Part shown: positions 25,201 through 32,703 of the stretch, in pieces
How the letters are laid out: every line of letters starts with the position of its first letter
Numbering within the stretch: position 1 is the stretch's first letter
Assembly: GCF_011752935.1 (NCBI RefSeq)
Contig: NZ_VWWO01000002.1
Location: 310,001-374,000, forward strand
From: Chitinophaga sp. Cy-1792
GTDB taxonomy: Bacteria > Bacteroidota > Bacteroidia > Chitinophagales > Chitinophagaceae
Reading direction: 5' to 3'
Length of the DNA: 64,000 nucleotides
Notes under the pieces: model-generated
What the model saw: only the letters and a program-made list of their open reading frames with translations
Told to the model about the DNA's origin: nothing
Database searches by the model: none
Made by a program: the position numbers and the translations under genes

Positions 25201-26115
25201 ATGAAAACGCGATTTGTATTAAGGATGATGTTACCTGTAGTAGCAAGCATTTTTTCCCTCAACGTACATGCGCAGGAAACGGGTACGAGTACCAGTAGTA
25301 CCAGTACAACAACGGTTGAAACACAACAGGCCCCTGCAAATTATGAATTGCCACAGGCGCCATGGTGGGTGAGCCGTTTTAAGGTATCTGCTGGTTTGTT
25401 TTTTGTGGTGAATAATACCAATGTCTCTATCAACGGTACCGGTGGAAGAGTAGGTACCGATATTGACCTCGAGAGTGACCTGGGATTTAAAAAGAATACT
25501 GTAAATTTTCTTGGAGATTTTCAATGGCGTATATCCAGGAGGTCGCGCATAGATCTTTCCTGGGTTAGTTTAAGAAGAAAATCAGATCATACCCTTCAGC
25601 GGGATATTACCTTCGGTGATAATACCTATCATATCAACAGCCGGGTAGATGCTTATTTCAATACCGACATCTACCGTGTATCCTATGGCTATGCTTTCCT
25701 TTCCAAACCAAAATATGAAGCCGGTGTGCTGATAGGTGCCCACGTTGTTGGTTTGGGTACGGGTATCAGCCTGTCTGGTGCCAATATCAATACACAGGCA
25801 GAGCGTTATTCCATTACGGCACCATTGCCTGATGTAGGCGTTTGGGGTGGTTATGCGATTGCACCGCGTTGGGCAATACAGGGCGAACTTAGCTGGTTGC
25901 AGCTGACCATTGATGACGTAAAAGGCCGTATCTGGAGTGGTTCCTTACAGGTGACCTATCATATCATTGCCGGCCTGGATGCTTCTGTAGGCTATACCGG
26001 CCTTAACTTTAAGGTAGATGCAACCAGACCGCACTTCAACGGCGACCTCAAATGGGGCTATAATGGACCATCTATCAGTGCTTCTTATTCTTTTGGCCAC
26101 AAGTGGTGGCGTTAA
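25201..26115 (+). CDS. Outer-membrane beta-barrel protein of unknown function
   Basis: 304 residues. Signal peptide ending NVHAQ, then a Ser/Thr-rich linker (TGTSTSSTSTTTVETQQ). Barrel strands follow: WWVSRFKVSAGLFFVVNNTNVSI, IDLESDLGFKKNTVNFLGDFQWRISRRSRIDLSWV, YRVSYGYAFLSKPKYEAGVLIGAHVVGLG, LPDVGVWGGYAIAPRWAIQGELSWLQL, YHIIAGLDASVGYTGLNF, GPSISASYSFGHKWWR. It resembles generic OmpW-like barrels. The convergent DoxX gene ends only 2 bp away, and here no paired-hairpin element is present. Confidence 0.75.
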   Translation: MKTRFVLRMMLPVVASIFSLNVHAQETGTSTSSTSTTTVETQQAPANYELPQAPWWVSRFKVSAGLFFVVNNTNVSINGTGGRVGTDIDLESDLGFKKNTVNFLGDFQWRISRRSRIDLSWVSLRRKSDHTLQRDITFGDNTYHINSRVDAYFNTDIYRVSYGYAFLSKPKYEAGVLIGAHVVGLGTGISLSGANINTQAERYSITAPLPDVGVWGGYAIAPRWAIQGELSWLQLTIDDVKGRIWSGSLQVTYHIIAGLDASVGYTGLNFKVDATRPHFNGDLKWGYNGPSISASYSFGHKWWR

Positions 26116-26117
26116 CC

Positions 26118-26567
26118 TTAATACACTGCACTGAGATAAACCCATGCAATAAACAATACCTGTAAAGGGATACGGAACCATAGATATTTGGGGCCGTTGC
26201 CATTGGTATTGCCTTTCTGATAATCGACCTGATGCAGGGAGGCGTAGATGTTTGCGGGTAATATTGCCAGAAAGAAGATAATCAGGCAGATGCCTGCCAG
26301 TTTTTGTGTAGATGCCAGCAGTAATCCGATGCCGCCTGCAATTTCGAGGATGCCTGTCAGGGCTACCATAAATTTTTTAAAAGGAATAGCAGGGGGCAAC
26401 ATCATTTCCATGCCTTTTGAAAAGGCAAAATGTGCCGATGCCGTAAAAAACAACATGACAGCCATAGCAATGCGGCCTGCCAATGCCCATGCGTACTCGT
26501 TGCGGGTAATTTTTATGATCAGGACGCTGATGATAAAGGTCCCCAGTAAAACAAATAGTGGTTTCAT
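26118..26567 (-). CDS. DoxX-like small membrane protein
   Basis: 149 residues from the ATG at 26567 (MKPLFVLLGTFIISVLIIK); longer upstream starts add a segment unlike the family. Four hydrophobic helices: FVLLGTFIISVLII, ALAGRIAMAVMLFFTASAHF, FMVALTGILEIAGGIGLLLAS, LAGICLIIFFLAILPANIYASLHQ, plus a last one, FRIPLQVLFIAWVYLSAVY. The pattern LTGILEIAGGIGLL is typical of DoxX/MauE-type proteins. Function unknown. Divergent from the following plus-strand gene. Confidence 0.82.
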   Translation of the reverse strand: MKPLFVLLGTFIISVLIIKITRNEYAWALAGRIAMAVMLFFTASAHFAFSKGMEMMLPPAIPFKKFMVALTGILEIAGGIGLLLASTQKLAGICLIIFFLAILPANIYASLHQVDYQKGNTNGNGPKYLWFRIPLQVLFIAWVYLSAVY

Positions 26568-26686
26568 ATCCGGACTTCTTTTTCCGGCGTAAATATAATT
26601 GAAAAATCCGCTGGTGTAACATTGCAGTAATTCCTCGTAACTTATAGTAGCCTTACAACTATTCTGAAATAATAAGCCCCGGAAAT

Positions 26687-27292
26687 ATGCCAATATCACG
26701 GTTAGAACGCACCATTCGCGGACTGCAGGTACTGCTGGCGAGAGCTCATTCGGCACCACTGCTGGAAGTTGATGCAGACTGTATCAGAATTTGTCCCAGA
26801 GGAGATTCGCGGACTTTCGTGTTGCTCTCCTGGGTAGGATTTCTGTCATTGCCGGCATGGTATTTTGTATATATCAGTCGCCATGGTATAGATTCCTGGC
26901 TGGCGCCAGCGATCTTTCTGCTGCTATACCTGATCTTCCTCCGTGATCTCCTGTTGCTGACAGATGCGCAGCAAAATGTAACCATCGATCTCCGCAAAAA
27001 AATATTTTGTTTCGAACATATTCATTTCATCCATCCACAAAGCCCGCAACAATACAGTATTGATTTTGCAGCGGTAGACCAGGTAACATACGAGCGTGTG
27101 CAGATTACCTGGCGCATTTCCATGCACCGTATCACCTTCAGGGATGCAGCAGGTGAGAAGCTTGCGCAGCTCGACCTGCGTCCGGATCTCTATCCTCCCT
27201 GGCTGATCCGGAAGCTTCGTTTACTCTTCATCGTAGCCTGTCGCAGCCAGCAACCGGCCACCGATATGCATACCCGTATTTATGCAAACTGA
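26687..27292 (+). CDS. Hypothetical protein with two membrane segments
   Basis: 201 residues. Basic cytoplasmic start (MPISRLERTIRGLQ), two close membrane helices at about 45-65 and 71-87 (LLSWVGFLSLPAWYFVYIS and LAPAIFLLLYLIFLRDLLLL), then a soluble beta-rich C-terminal part (VTIDLRKKIFCFEHIHFI, AAVDQVTYERVQITWRISMHRITFRDAAGEKLAQL). The helices-plus-beta layout resembles PH-like bacterial membrane proteins, but that is a guess. It lies 39 bp upstream of the PP2C gene and may be co-transcribed with it. Confidence 0.65.
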   Translation: MPISRLERTIRGLQVLLARAHSAPLLEVDADCIRICPRGDSRTFVLLSWVGFLSLPAWYFVYISRHGIDSWLAPAIFLLLYLIFLRDLLLLTDAQQNVTIDLRKKIFCFEHIHFIHPQSPQQYSIDFAAVDQVTYERVQITWRISMHRITFRDAAGEKLAQLDLRPDLYPPWLIRKLRLLFIVACRSQQPATDMHTRIYAN

Positions 27293-27331
27293 TAACAGTG
27301 TGCTGTATTATTTTGAAGTTTTCAATCAGCT

Positions 27332-28069
27332 ATGAAAGTATATACTACCCTGAAAATGGGGGAGCATCACCTGAATCATTGTGAAGATTATCTGCTCACC
27401 GCCGACATAGGCGCGGGCAAGATCATCTGTGCCGTTATGGACGGTTGTTCCATGGGCGCAGAAAGCTTCTTTGCTGCCTCTCTGACAGGTAAGCTGCTGC
27501 GGAAAATCGCCAGGTCACACTACTATCAGGAGTTCCTGGACAACCGGAATTCATCTTCCACCGCATTACTCCGGTCTGTGCTCCGTCAGCTCTTCTGGGA
27601 GTTGGGGACACTGCAGAAGATGCTGCAGCTGGATATCTATGAGCTGTTGAATACGCTGGTGCTGGCCATTGGTGAGTCGTCCGGAAAAGAAATGGAATTC
27701 ATCTGTATCGGCGACGGGCTGATCGTTATAGACAGCGCGTTATACGAATTTGATCAGCATAATATGCCGGATTATATAGGTTATCATCTGCAGGAAGATT
27801 TTGATCAGTGGTTTGAGACACAGCAACAGCGTATATCCGTTAAGGATATACGTCAGTTTTCACTTTGTACGGATGGCGTACTAACCTTCCGGCGGTTTGA
27901 TACCCGCGAATATGCGGAGATTGCGGATATCCTTAGTTTTCTGCTGATGGATGACCATGGAGCAGATACCTGCCATATGCTGGATAGGAAAATGATTGCC
28001 ATAGAGCATATTTATGGATTGAAGCCCGTGGATGATGTGGCGATTGTCAGGGTTTGTTTTGATAAGTAA
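27332..28069 (+). CDS. PP2C-family Ser/Thr protein phosphatase
   Basis: 245 residues, soluble. The metal-binding motifs of the PP2C fold are visible: CAVMDGCSMGAESFFAASL (DG plus small residues), ICIGDGLIVIDS (GDG), SLCTDGVLTF (DG), and VDDVAIVRVCF at the end (DD). The first motif is preceded by HLNHCEDYLLTADI, equivalent to the usual NEDxxxx region. It would remove phosphate from Ser/Thr residues. It converges on the VWA gene of the MoxR operon, with element 6 between. PP2C, VWA and MoxR proteins are combined in known conflict/stress systems, but here the phosphatase is on the opposite strand. Confidence 0.85.
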   Translation: MKVYTTLKMGEHHLNHCEDYLLTADIGAGKIICAVMDGCSMGAESFFAASLTGKLLRKIARSHYYQEFLDNRNSSSTALLRSVLRQLFWELGTLQKMLQLDIYELLNTLVLAIGESSGKEMEFICIGDGLIVIDSALYEFDQHNMPDYIGYHLQEDFDQWFETQQQRISVKDIRQFSLCTDGVLTFRRFDTREYAEIADILSFLLMDDHGADTCHMLDRKMIAIEHIYGLKPVDDVAIVRVCFDK

Positions 28070-28079
28070 AATATTTTGG

Positions 28080-28159
28080 TTGTGATATTGCGCCCGCCGG
28101 AGGCGGGCGCAATATCACAACTCCCGGGTGGTGCCGAAGGCGCCACCCGGGAGTTGTGA
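28080..28159. repeat. Paired-hairpin intergenic element 6
   Basis: Hairpin 1 (28080-28120): TTGTGATATTGCGCCCGCC on its exact complement around GGA. Hairpin 2 (28115-28159): TCACAACTCCCGGGTGGTGCC around GAA with a single G-T pair. TCACAA (28115-28120) is shared by both. It lies between the convergent PP2C and VWA genes and starts 11 bp after the PP2C stop. Confidence 0.88.
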
Positions 28160-28174
28160 AGCATATAAATGGGA

Positions 28175-29308
28175 TTATTTGGAAATATCATTGGCATGCG
28201 CCCACTGCATAACATCCTGTTTAGACAGTGCCGTCGCCATTAAGTCCGGGAATTTATCAGGCGTACACGCAAATACAGGCACTCCCATATCCGCCAGGAA
28301 CTGTGCATTTTCATGATCATAACCAGGCGTGCCATCATCATTCAATGCCAGCAGTACTATCAGCTGTACGCCTGCACTCACCAGTTCGGCGGCGCGTTTG
28401 CGCATATTGGCCGGATTGCCCCCTTCATAAAGATCGGTAATCAGCACCATGACGGTATCGGCTGGCCGGGGTATTACCTGCTGGCAATAGGATAGGGCCA
28501 GCTGTATATCTGTGCCTCCTCCCAGTTGTACGCCGAAAAGCAGGTCTACAGGGTCTTGCAGCTGTTCGGTGAGGTCGGCCACTGCGGTGTCAAATACTAC
28601 CATGCGGGTTTGCAGGGCGGGAATAGAAGCCATCACAGCACCGAAGATGCCGGAATATACCACAGAAGTGCCCATGGAGCCACTCTGGTCCAGGCAGAGG
28701 ATTACATCCTTCAGGGCGGTGCGTTTGCGGCCATAGCCGATTTTCGTTTCCGGGATGATGGTTTTAAATTCCGGCTGGTAATGCTTCAGGTTCTTCTGTA
28801 TCGTAAGCGGCCAGTTGATTTCGTTGTGACGGGGCCGGCGGTTGCGCGCACTACGGTTCAGGGCGCCGGTTACTGCCTGCTGCATGGGTTGCGACAAGCG
28901 GCGAACCAGTTCATCCGTCACCTTACGTACCACCAGGCGGGCCGTATCTTTTGTTTTGGCCGGGATAACATTGCTGAGTGACAGCAACGTTGCTACCAGA
29001 TGTACATCTGCATCGGTATTTTCCAGTATTTCCTTTTCCAGGAGCAGCTGGGTGAGATTGAGTCGTTTCAGTGCATCCTGCTGCATAATCTTCACGACGG
29101 AAGAAGGGAAGAAGGTACGTATATCTCCCAGCCACCTGTTTACATTGGGAGAAGAGGGCCCGAGGCCGCCTTTCCTGTTGTTGTCGTAGAGGGCTTCCAG
29201 CGTATTGTCGATTTGCTGGTCGGCGGTATTAAGCGTATAGCCGGTACCGTCATGCTGGTCGCCACCGAGTATCAGGCGCCATTTGCGTAAGGTGGTATCG
29301 TTGCTCAT
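28175..29308 (-). CDS. VWA-domain protein, YehP-like (last gene of MoxR operon)
   Basis: 377 residues. N-terminal helical region beginning RKWRLILGGDQHDGTG, which resembles E. coli YehP, then a von Willebrand A domain with a complete MIDAS: D207-Q-S209-G-S211, T266 in GGGTDIQL and D292 in ITDLYEGG. It is thus able to bind Mg2+ and a ligand carboxylate. The C-terminus MQWAHANDISK is short. Its ATG overlaps the stop of the DUF5682 gene (4 bp), so coupling is tight. MoxR ATPases usually act as chaperones for VWA partners, often in metal-cofactor insertion or complex remodelling; the cargo here is unknown. Confidence 0.85.
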   Translation of the reverse strand: MSNDTTLRKWRLILGGDQHDGTGYTLNTADQQIDNTLEALYDNNRKGGLGPSSPNVNRWLGDIRTFFPSSVVKIMQQDALKRLNLTQLLLEKEILENTDADVHLVATLLSLSNVIPAKTKDTARLVVRKVTDELVRRLSQPMQQAVTGALNRSARNRRPRHNEINWPLTIQKNLKHYQPEFKTIIPETKIGYGRKRTALKDVILCLDQSGSMGTSVVYSGIFGAVMASIPALQTRMVVFDTAVADLTEQLQDPVDLLFGVQLGGGTDIQLALSYCQQVIPRPADTVMVLITDLYEGGNPANMRKRAAELVSAGVQLIVLLALNDDGTPGYDHENAQFLADMGVPVFACTPDKFPDLMATALSKQDVMQWAHANDISK

Positions 29309-31578
29309 AGTACAGGCGTTTGTGCAGGAGTATGTCCCAGCAGTTGAAGAATAACGGGGATGCCGGCAATGGCGCGAGCGTCGTCTATATCACTCGCTAT
29401 AATGGCAGCAGGTGCGCCCCCTGTGGCATTGCTTTTTATTTTGTCGCCTATCTGTCTTCTTTCGGGCGCCGTGAAGGCCGCGAAAGTTCTGCGTAGTAAC
29501 GGCAACAGCTGTATGAATATTTCCGCATCCAGGCTATCCACCCAGTTGCGTAACAGGGAGAAGAGGGTATCGTCGATGAGCAGGAGGGTGCCGCTGCCAC
29601 GGAGGAAGCCTTCCAGCCAGGCGGCTGCATCAGCAGGCGGGTTGGCTACTGACATGGCTACACTAAAACGCATGATCAGTGTTTCCTTATCGATATGTTG
29701 TGCATCGCTGAGGAGGCGGGTGGCATATCCTGCGAGGGCTTTGGCGCTGTTGCTGCCAGTGATGACCTTGTGCAGGGCCTGTGTCCAGCTTTCCGCCAGC
29801 GCAGGCTGCTGCAGGGTAAGGATGGCATCATTCATCGCATAGTATAAATCCAGGAGGGCGTTGACCGCATCATCCGTGATGTTGGTGCTGGCCGCCGGCA
29901 AATTGATACATATCCTGGTGACGATACTTTCTATGATGGCCAGCACCATGGAGGCATCTGTATTTCTTACGTTGCCATAGCGGGTGATGCTTACCAGCGG
30001 CGGCAATACTTCCATGAGCTGGATAACATCGCTGTTGGTGGCGGCCATATTGCTGACCTGTTGTATCAGGAGTGCAGTGGCTGCGGGTAATTCGGCAGGG
30101 ATGCAGGATTCCAGCATGCGGCATACCGCTTTGAGGTCGGGCGTACGTGTTGCCTGGTCGGTGACATAGCTGGCAGCTGCGGTTTCTACGGTATTTCCCC
30201 AGCAGCTTTTATCGATGATGTCTACTGCCAGCGCAGGCTCCCATTGCAGGCGCCATTGCTCCTTAAAGGTGCCTTTGCCGCCGGTATATTTCTGTTCACC
30301 CCAGTTGATGTCCAGCAGTTGCAGGCGATGCAGGAAAACACTGCGTTGGAGGTCATTGGGCTGACGGAGGTCGAGCAGGTAATCTTTGAAGTCTGCGGTA
30401 ACGGATAAACGAAGTTTTTTCTGTTGTCGTTCTATATCCGCCTGCAACGGAGCTTTGGGGATATCGTCAGGAACGCTGCCTATCCTGTTACTGATGATAA
30501 GCTGCTCGTTAATCAGTTGCATCGGGTAGTCGTTGCCGTTACAAAGCACGGTAACGACGGCTTCATTGAGTTCTTCCAGTCCGGGTGCTGGCAGGTCTCT
30601 CAGCGATGCCAGGGCATTACTTAGTCGTACGGCTTCCATCACATGTGCGGTAGAGATATCCATCTGGTGTTCCCGGAAGAGTTTCGCTACGAGGGTAAGC
30701 CATCGGGTGCCGTCATCGTCGGGATGTTTCCATTTATGCTGGTACCATCCAGGCGACTGTATACCGGCGCCATATCCGCTACGGGTGCTGAGGCGGTTAT
30801 AGGTCCAGGGTGTCCAGCTGCAGGCAACTTTCACTTTGGGTAATCCTTTCAGCAGTTCATTGTCCTCTTTGGCTGCCGGCATATTTTTCAGTGCGGGGGC
30901 ATGCCAGGCACCGCATATAACGGCTATTTCGGGATACATTTCCTTTTCTGCCTGACGGATCATTTTGCGCATCCATGCTTCACGGAGTGGGTTCAGGCTG
31001 TCGTTAGTGGAAGGTACTTCCTGTCGGAGTACGGTCATGGCTTCCATGACGGCGTCGAAAATATCCTGGTTATCCCGGCGGTATTCAAACATATGTTCCC
31101 ACCATTGTTCACCGTCGCTGAAGCCGTCGGCTACTGCCAGCAGTGCGACAGGATCAAAGGTATGGGATTGTTCCGCGGTGGTGGCGGCTGCGCTGTTCTG
31201 ATTTTCGGCAGCAGGAGCAATATCGGCAGTAGTGTCAGCAGCGGCATTTTTTTCGTTTTCTATCCCGTAGACGTAGGTCAGGGGAAGGTCCATAAAGCGG
31301 ACAGGGATATTACGTTTACGGGCATACGTAATGGCCTGCCATTCCGGTGAGAAAATAGCGTAAGGGTAAAAGCTGCTGTGGTTGGGTTTTTCCGGCTCAT
31401 AGGCCAGTATGGCCACCGGTGGCTGCAGCTGTTCATGATTAGCCCATTGCAGCAGTTCATCTGCTTCCGGCGGACCTTCCACCAGGATGATATCGGGTTG
31501 TAAGGCTTCCAGGTATGCCAGTACATTGCTGGCAGAACCCGGGCCATGGTGTCGTATACCCAGTATGTGTACAGGCAT
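29305..31578 (-). CDS. DUF5682 protein, YehM-like
   Basis: 757 residues, cytoplasmic. The N-terminus MPVHILGIRHHGPGSASNV and DIILVEGPPEADELLQWA, then NIPVRFMDLPLTY, look like the conserved motifs of TraB/EreA/ChaN-like folds (His, Glu-rich pocket). A second motif block EMYPEIAVICGAWHAPAL follows. Residues 280-757 are mostly helical, with ELNEAVVTVLCNGN and MRFSVAMSVANPP. E. coli YehM is the named homologue of this family; function unknown. It lies 19 bp downstream of the MoxR gene and overlaps the VWA gene. The TraB-like reading is my inference. Confidence 0.8.
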   Translation of the reverse strand: MPVHILGIRHHGPGSASNVLAYLEALQPDIILVEGPPEADELLQWANHEQLQPPVAILAYEPEKPNHSSFYPYAIFSPEWQAITYARKRNIPVRFMDLPLTYVYGIENEKNAAADTTADIAPAAENQNSAAATTAEQSHTFDPVALLAVADGFSDGEQWWEHMFEYRRDNQDIFDAVMEAMTVLRQEVPSTNDSLNPLREAWMRKMIRQAEKEMYPEIAVICGAWHAPALKNMPAAKEDNELLKGLPKVKVACSWTPWTYNRLSTRSGYGAGIQSPGWYQHKWKHPDDDGTRWLTLVAKLFREHQMDISTAHVMEAVRLSNALASLRDLPAPGLEELNEAVVTVLCNGNDYPMQLINEQLIISNRIGSVPDDIPKAPLQADIERQQKKLRLSVTADFKDYLLDLRQPNDLQRSVFLHRLQLLDINWGEQKYTGGKGTFKEQWRLQWEPALAVDIIDKSCWGNTVETAAASYVTDQATRTPDLKAVCRMLESCIPAELPAATALLIQQVSNMAATNSDVIQLMEVLPPLVSITRYGNVRNTDASMVLAIIESIVTRICINLPAASTNITDDAVNALLDLYYAMNDAILTLQQPALAESWTQALHKVITGSNSAKALAGYATRLLSDAQHIDKETLIMRFSVAMSVANPPADAAAWLEGFLRGSGTLLLIDDTLFSLLRNWVDSLDAEIFIQLLPLLRRTFAAFTAPERRQIGDKIKSNATGGAPAAIIASDIDDARAIAGIPVILQLLGHTPAQTPVL

Positions 31579-31597
31579 AAGGCAATTTTAGTTTAGG

Positions 31598-32680
31598 TTA
31601 AGCGCCGAGGTCTCTGCAGGCACGATAGATATCTTTCCATTCTTCACGTGGTTTCAGTACGGTTTCCAGGTATTCCTGCCATACCAGTTTGTCCTGCACG
31701 GGGTCTTTTACTACGGCGCCGATGATGCCGGCGGCCATATCAGCAGCTTTCAGCTGTCCATCGCCAAAATAGGCTGCCAGTGCAAGTCCGTTGTTGACAA
31801 CGCTGATAGCCTCTGCGGTGCTGAGGGTGCCTGTAGGCGATTTTACTTTTGTTTTACCATCTGTGGTGATGCCGCTGCGTAATTCCCTGAAGATCGTAAC
31901 GATGCGGCGTATCTCCTGGAGGGCGGGCTTTTCGGCAGGCAGTTCCATTACTTTTTCGAAACTCTCTACCCTGCGTTGTACGATATCAATTTCTTCTTCC
32001 ATAGAATCAGGAACCGGCAGTATAACGGTGTTGAACCTACGTTTTAAAGCGCTGGACAGTTCATTGACACCTTTGTCCCTGTTGTTGGCCGTGGCGATCA
32101 CATTAAAGCCCCTGGTGGCCTGTACTTCCGTGTTGAGCTCAGGGATAGGCAATGCTTTCTCCGACAGGATGGTGATGAGTGTGTCCTGTACGTCGGCGCC
32201 TATACGCGTGAGCTCTTCTATGCGGGCGATTTTACCGTCTCTCATGGCACGCATAACAGGGGTTTCAACGATCGCATTGGTGGTCGGGCCTTCGGATAAC
32301 AACTTCGCATAGTTCCAGCCATAGCGGATGCTTTCTTCACTGGTGCCGGCGGTGCCTTGTACGATCATGGTGGAATCGCCACTGATAGCAGCTGCCAGGT
32401 GTTCGCTTACCCAGCTTTTGGCAGTACCGGGCAGCCCGTATAACAGCAGGGCACGGTCTGTGGCCAGGGTGGCAACAGCGATTTCCATCAGGCGGCGGTT
32501 GCCGATATATTTAGGGCTTACTTCAAAACCATTATGCAGTTTGCCGCCAATGAGGTAGGTAACCACTGACTGTGGTGTCATGATCCAGTTATGCGGGCGT
32601 TTGCCGCTATCCTGTTTCTTCAGTTCTTCCAGTTCAGTAGCATACAGGGTTTCCGCATGCTGGCGTAATATGTTTGACAT
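31598..32680 (-). CDS. MoxR-type AAA+ ATPase, YehL-like
   Basis: 360 residues. Walker A is GLPGTAKS (residues 82-89, Lys 88) in LLLYGLPGTAKSWVSEHL. The Walker B position reads KIARIEELTRI, that is EE instead of the usual DE. Sensor 1 is NVIATANNRDKGVNELSSALKRRFN and includes the arginine-finger candidate ALKRRF. The C-terminal lid carries SGITTDGKTKVKSPTGTLSTAEAISVV. It is the motor of the operon and most likely acts on the VWA protein. E. coli YehL is the comparable protein. 23 bp separates it from the DUF5691 gene upstream. Confidence 0.9.
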   Translation of the reverse strand: MSNILRQHAETLYATELEELKKQDSGKRPHNWIMTPQSVVTYLIGGKLHNGFEVSPKYIGNRRLMEIAVATLATDRALLLYGLPGTAKSWVSEHLAAAISGDSTMIVQGTAGTSEESIRYGWNYAKLLSEGPTTNAIVETPVMRAMRDGKIARIEELTRIGADVQDTLITILSEKALPIPELNTEVQATRGFNVIATANNRDKGVNELSSALKRRFNTVILPVPDSMEEEIDIVQRRVESFEKVMELPAEKPALQEIRRIVTIFRELRSGITTDGKTKVKSPTGTLSTAEAISVVNNGLALAAYFGDGQLKAADMAAGIIGAVVKDPVQDKLVWQEYLETVLKPREEWKDIYRACRDLGA

Positions 32681-32703
32681 AGTTAAATATTTTATGCAGA
32701 TGA

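Noticed and set aside
26568..26759. N-terminal extension of the DoxX-like protein
   Set aside because: The extra 64 residues run through the divergent promoter region and are unlike the family; ATG 26567 gives a normal DoxX start.
2432..28159. Paired-hairpin elements as ordinary intrinsic terminators
   Set aside because: Most lack a T-tract, come as overlapping pairs and have conserved loops; element 5 even follows a separate true terminator (20643-20672).
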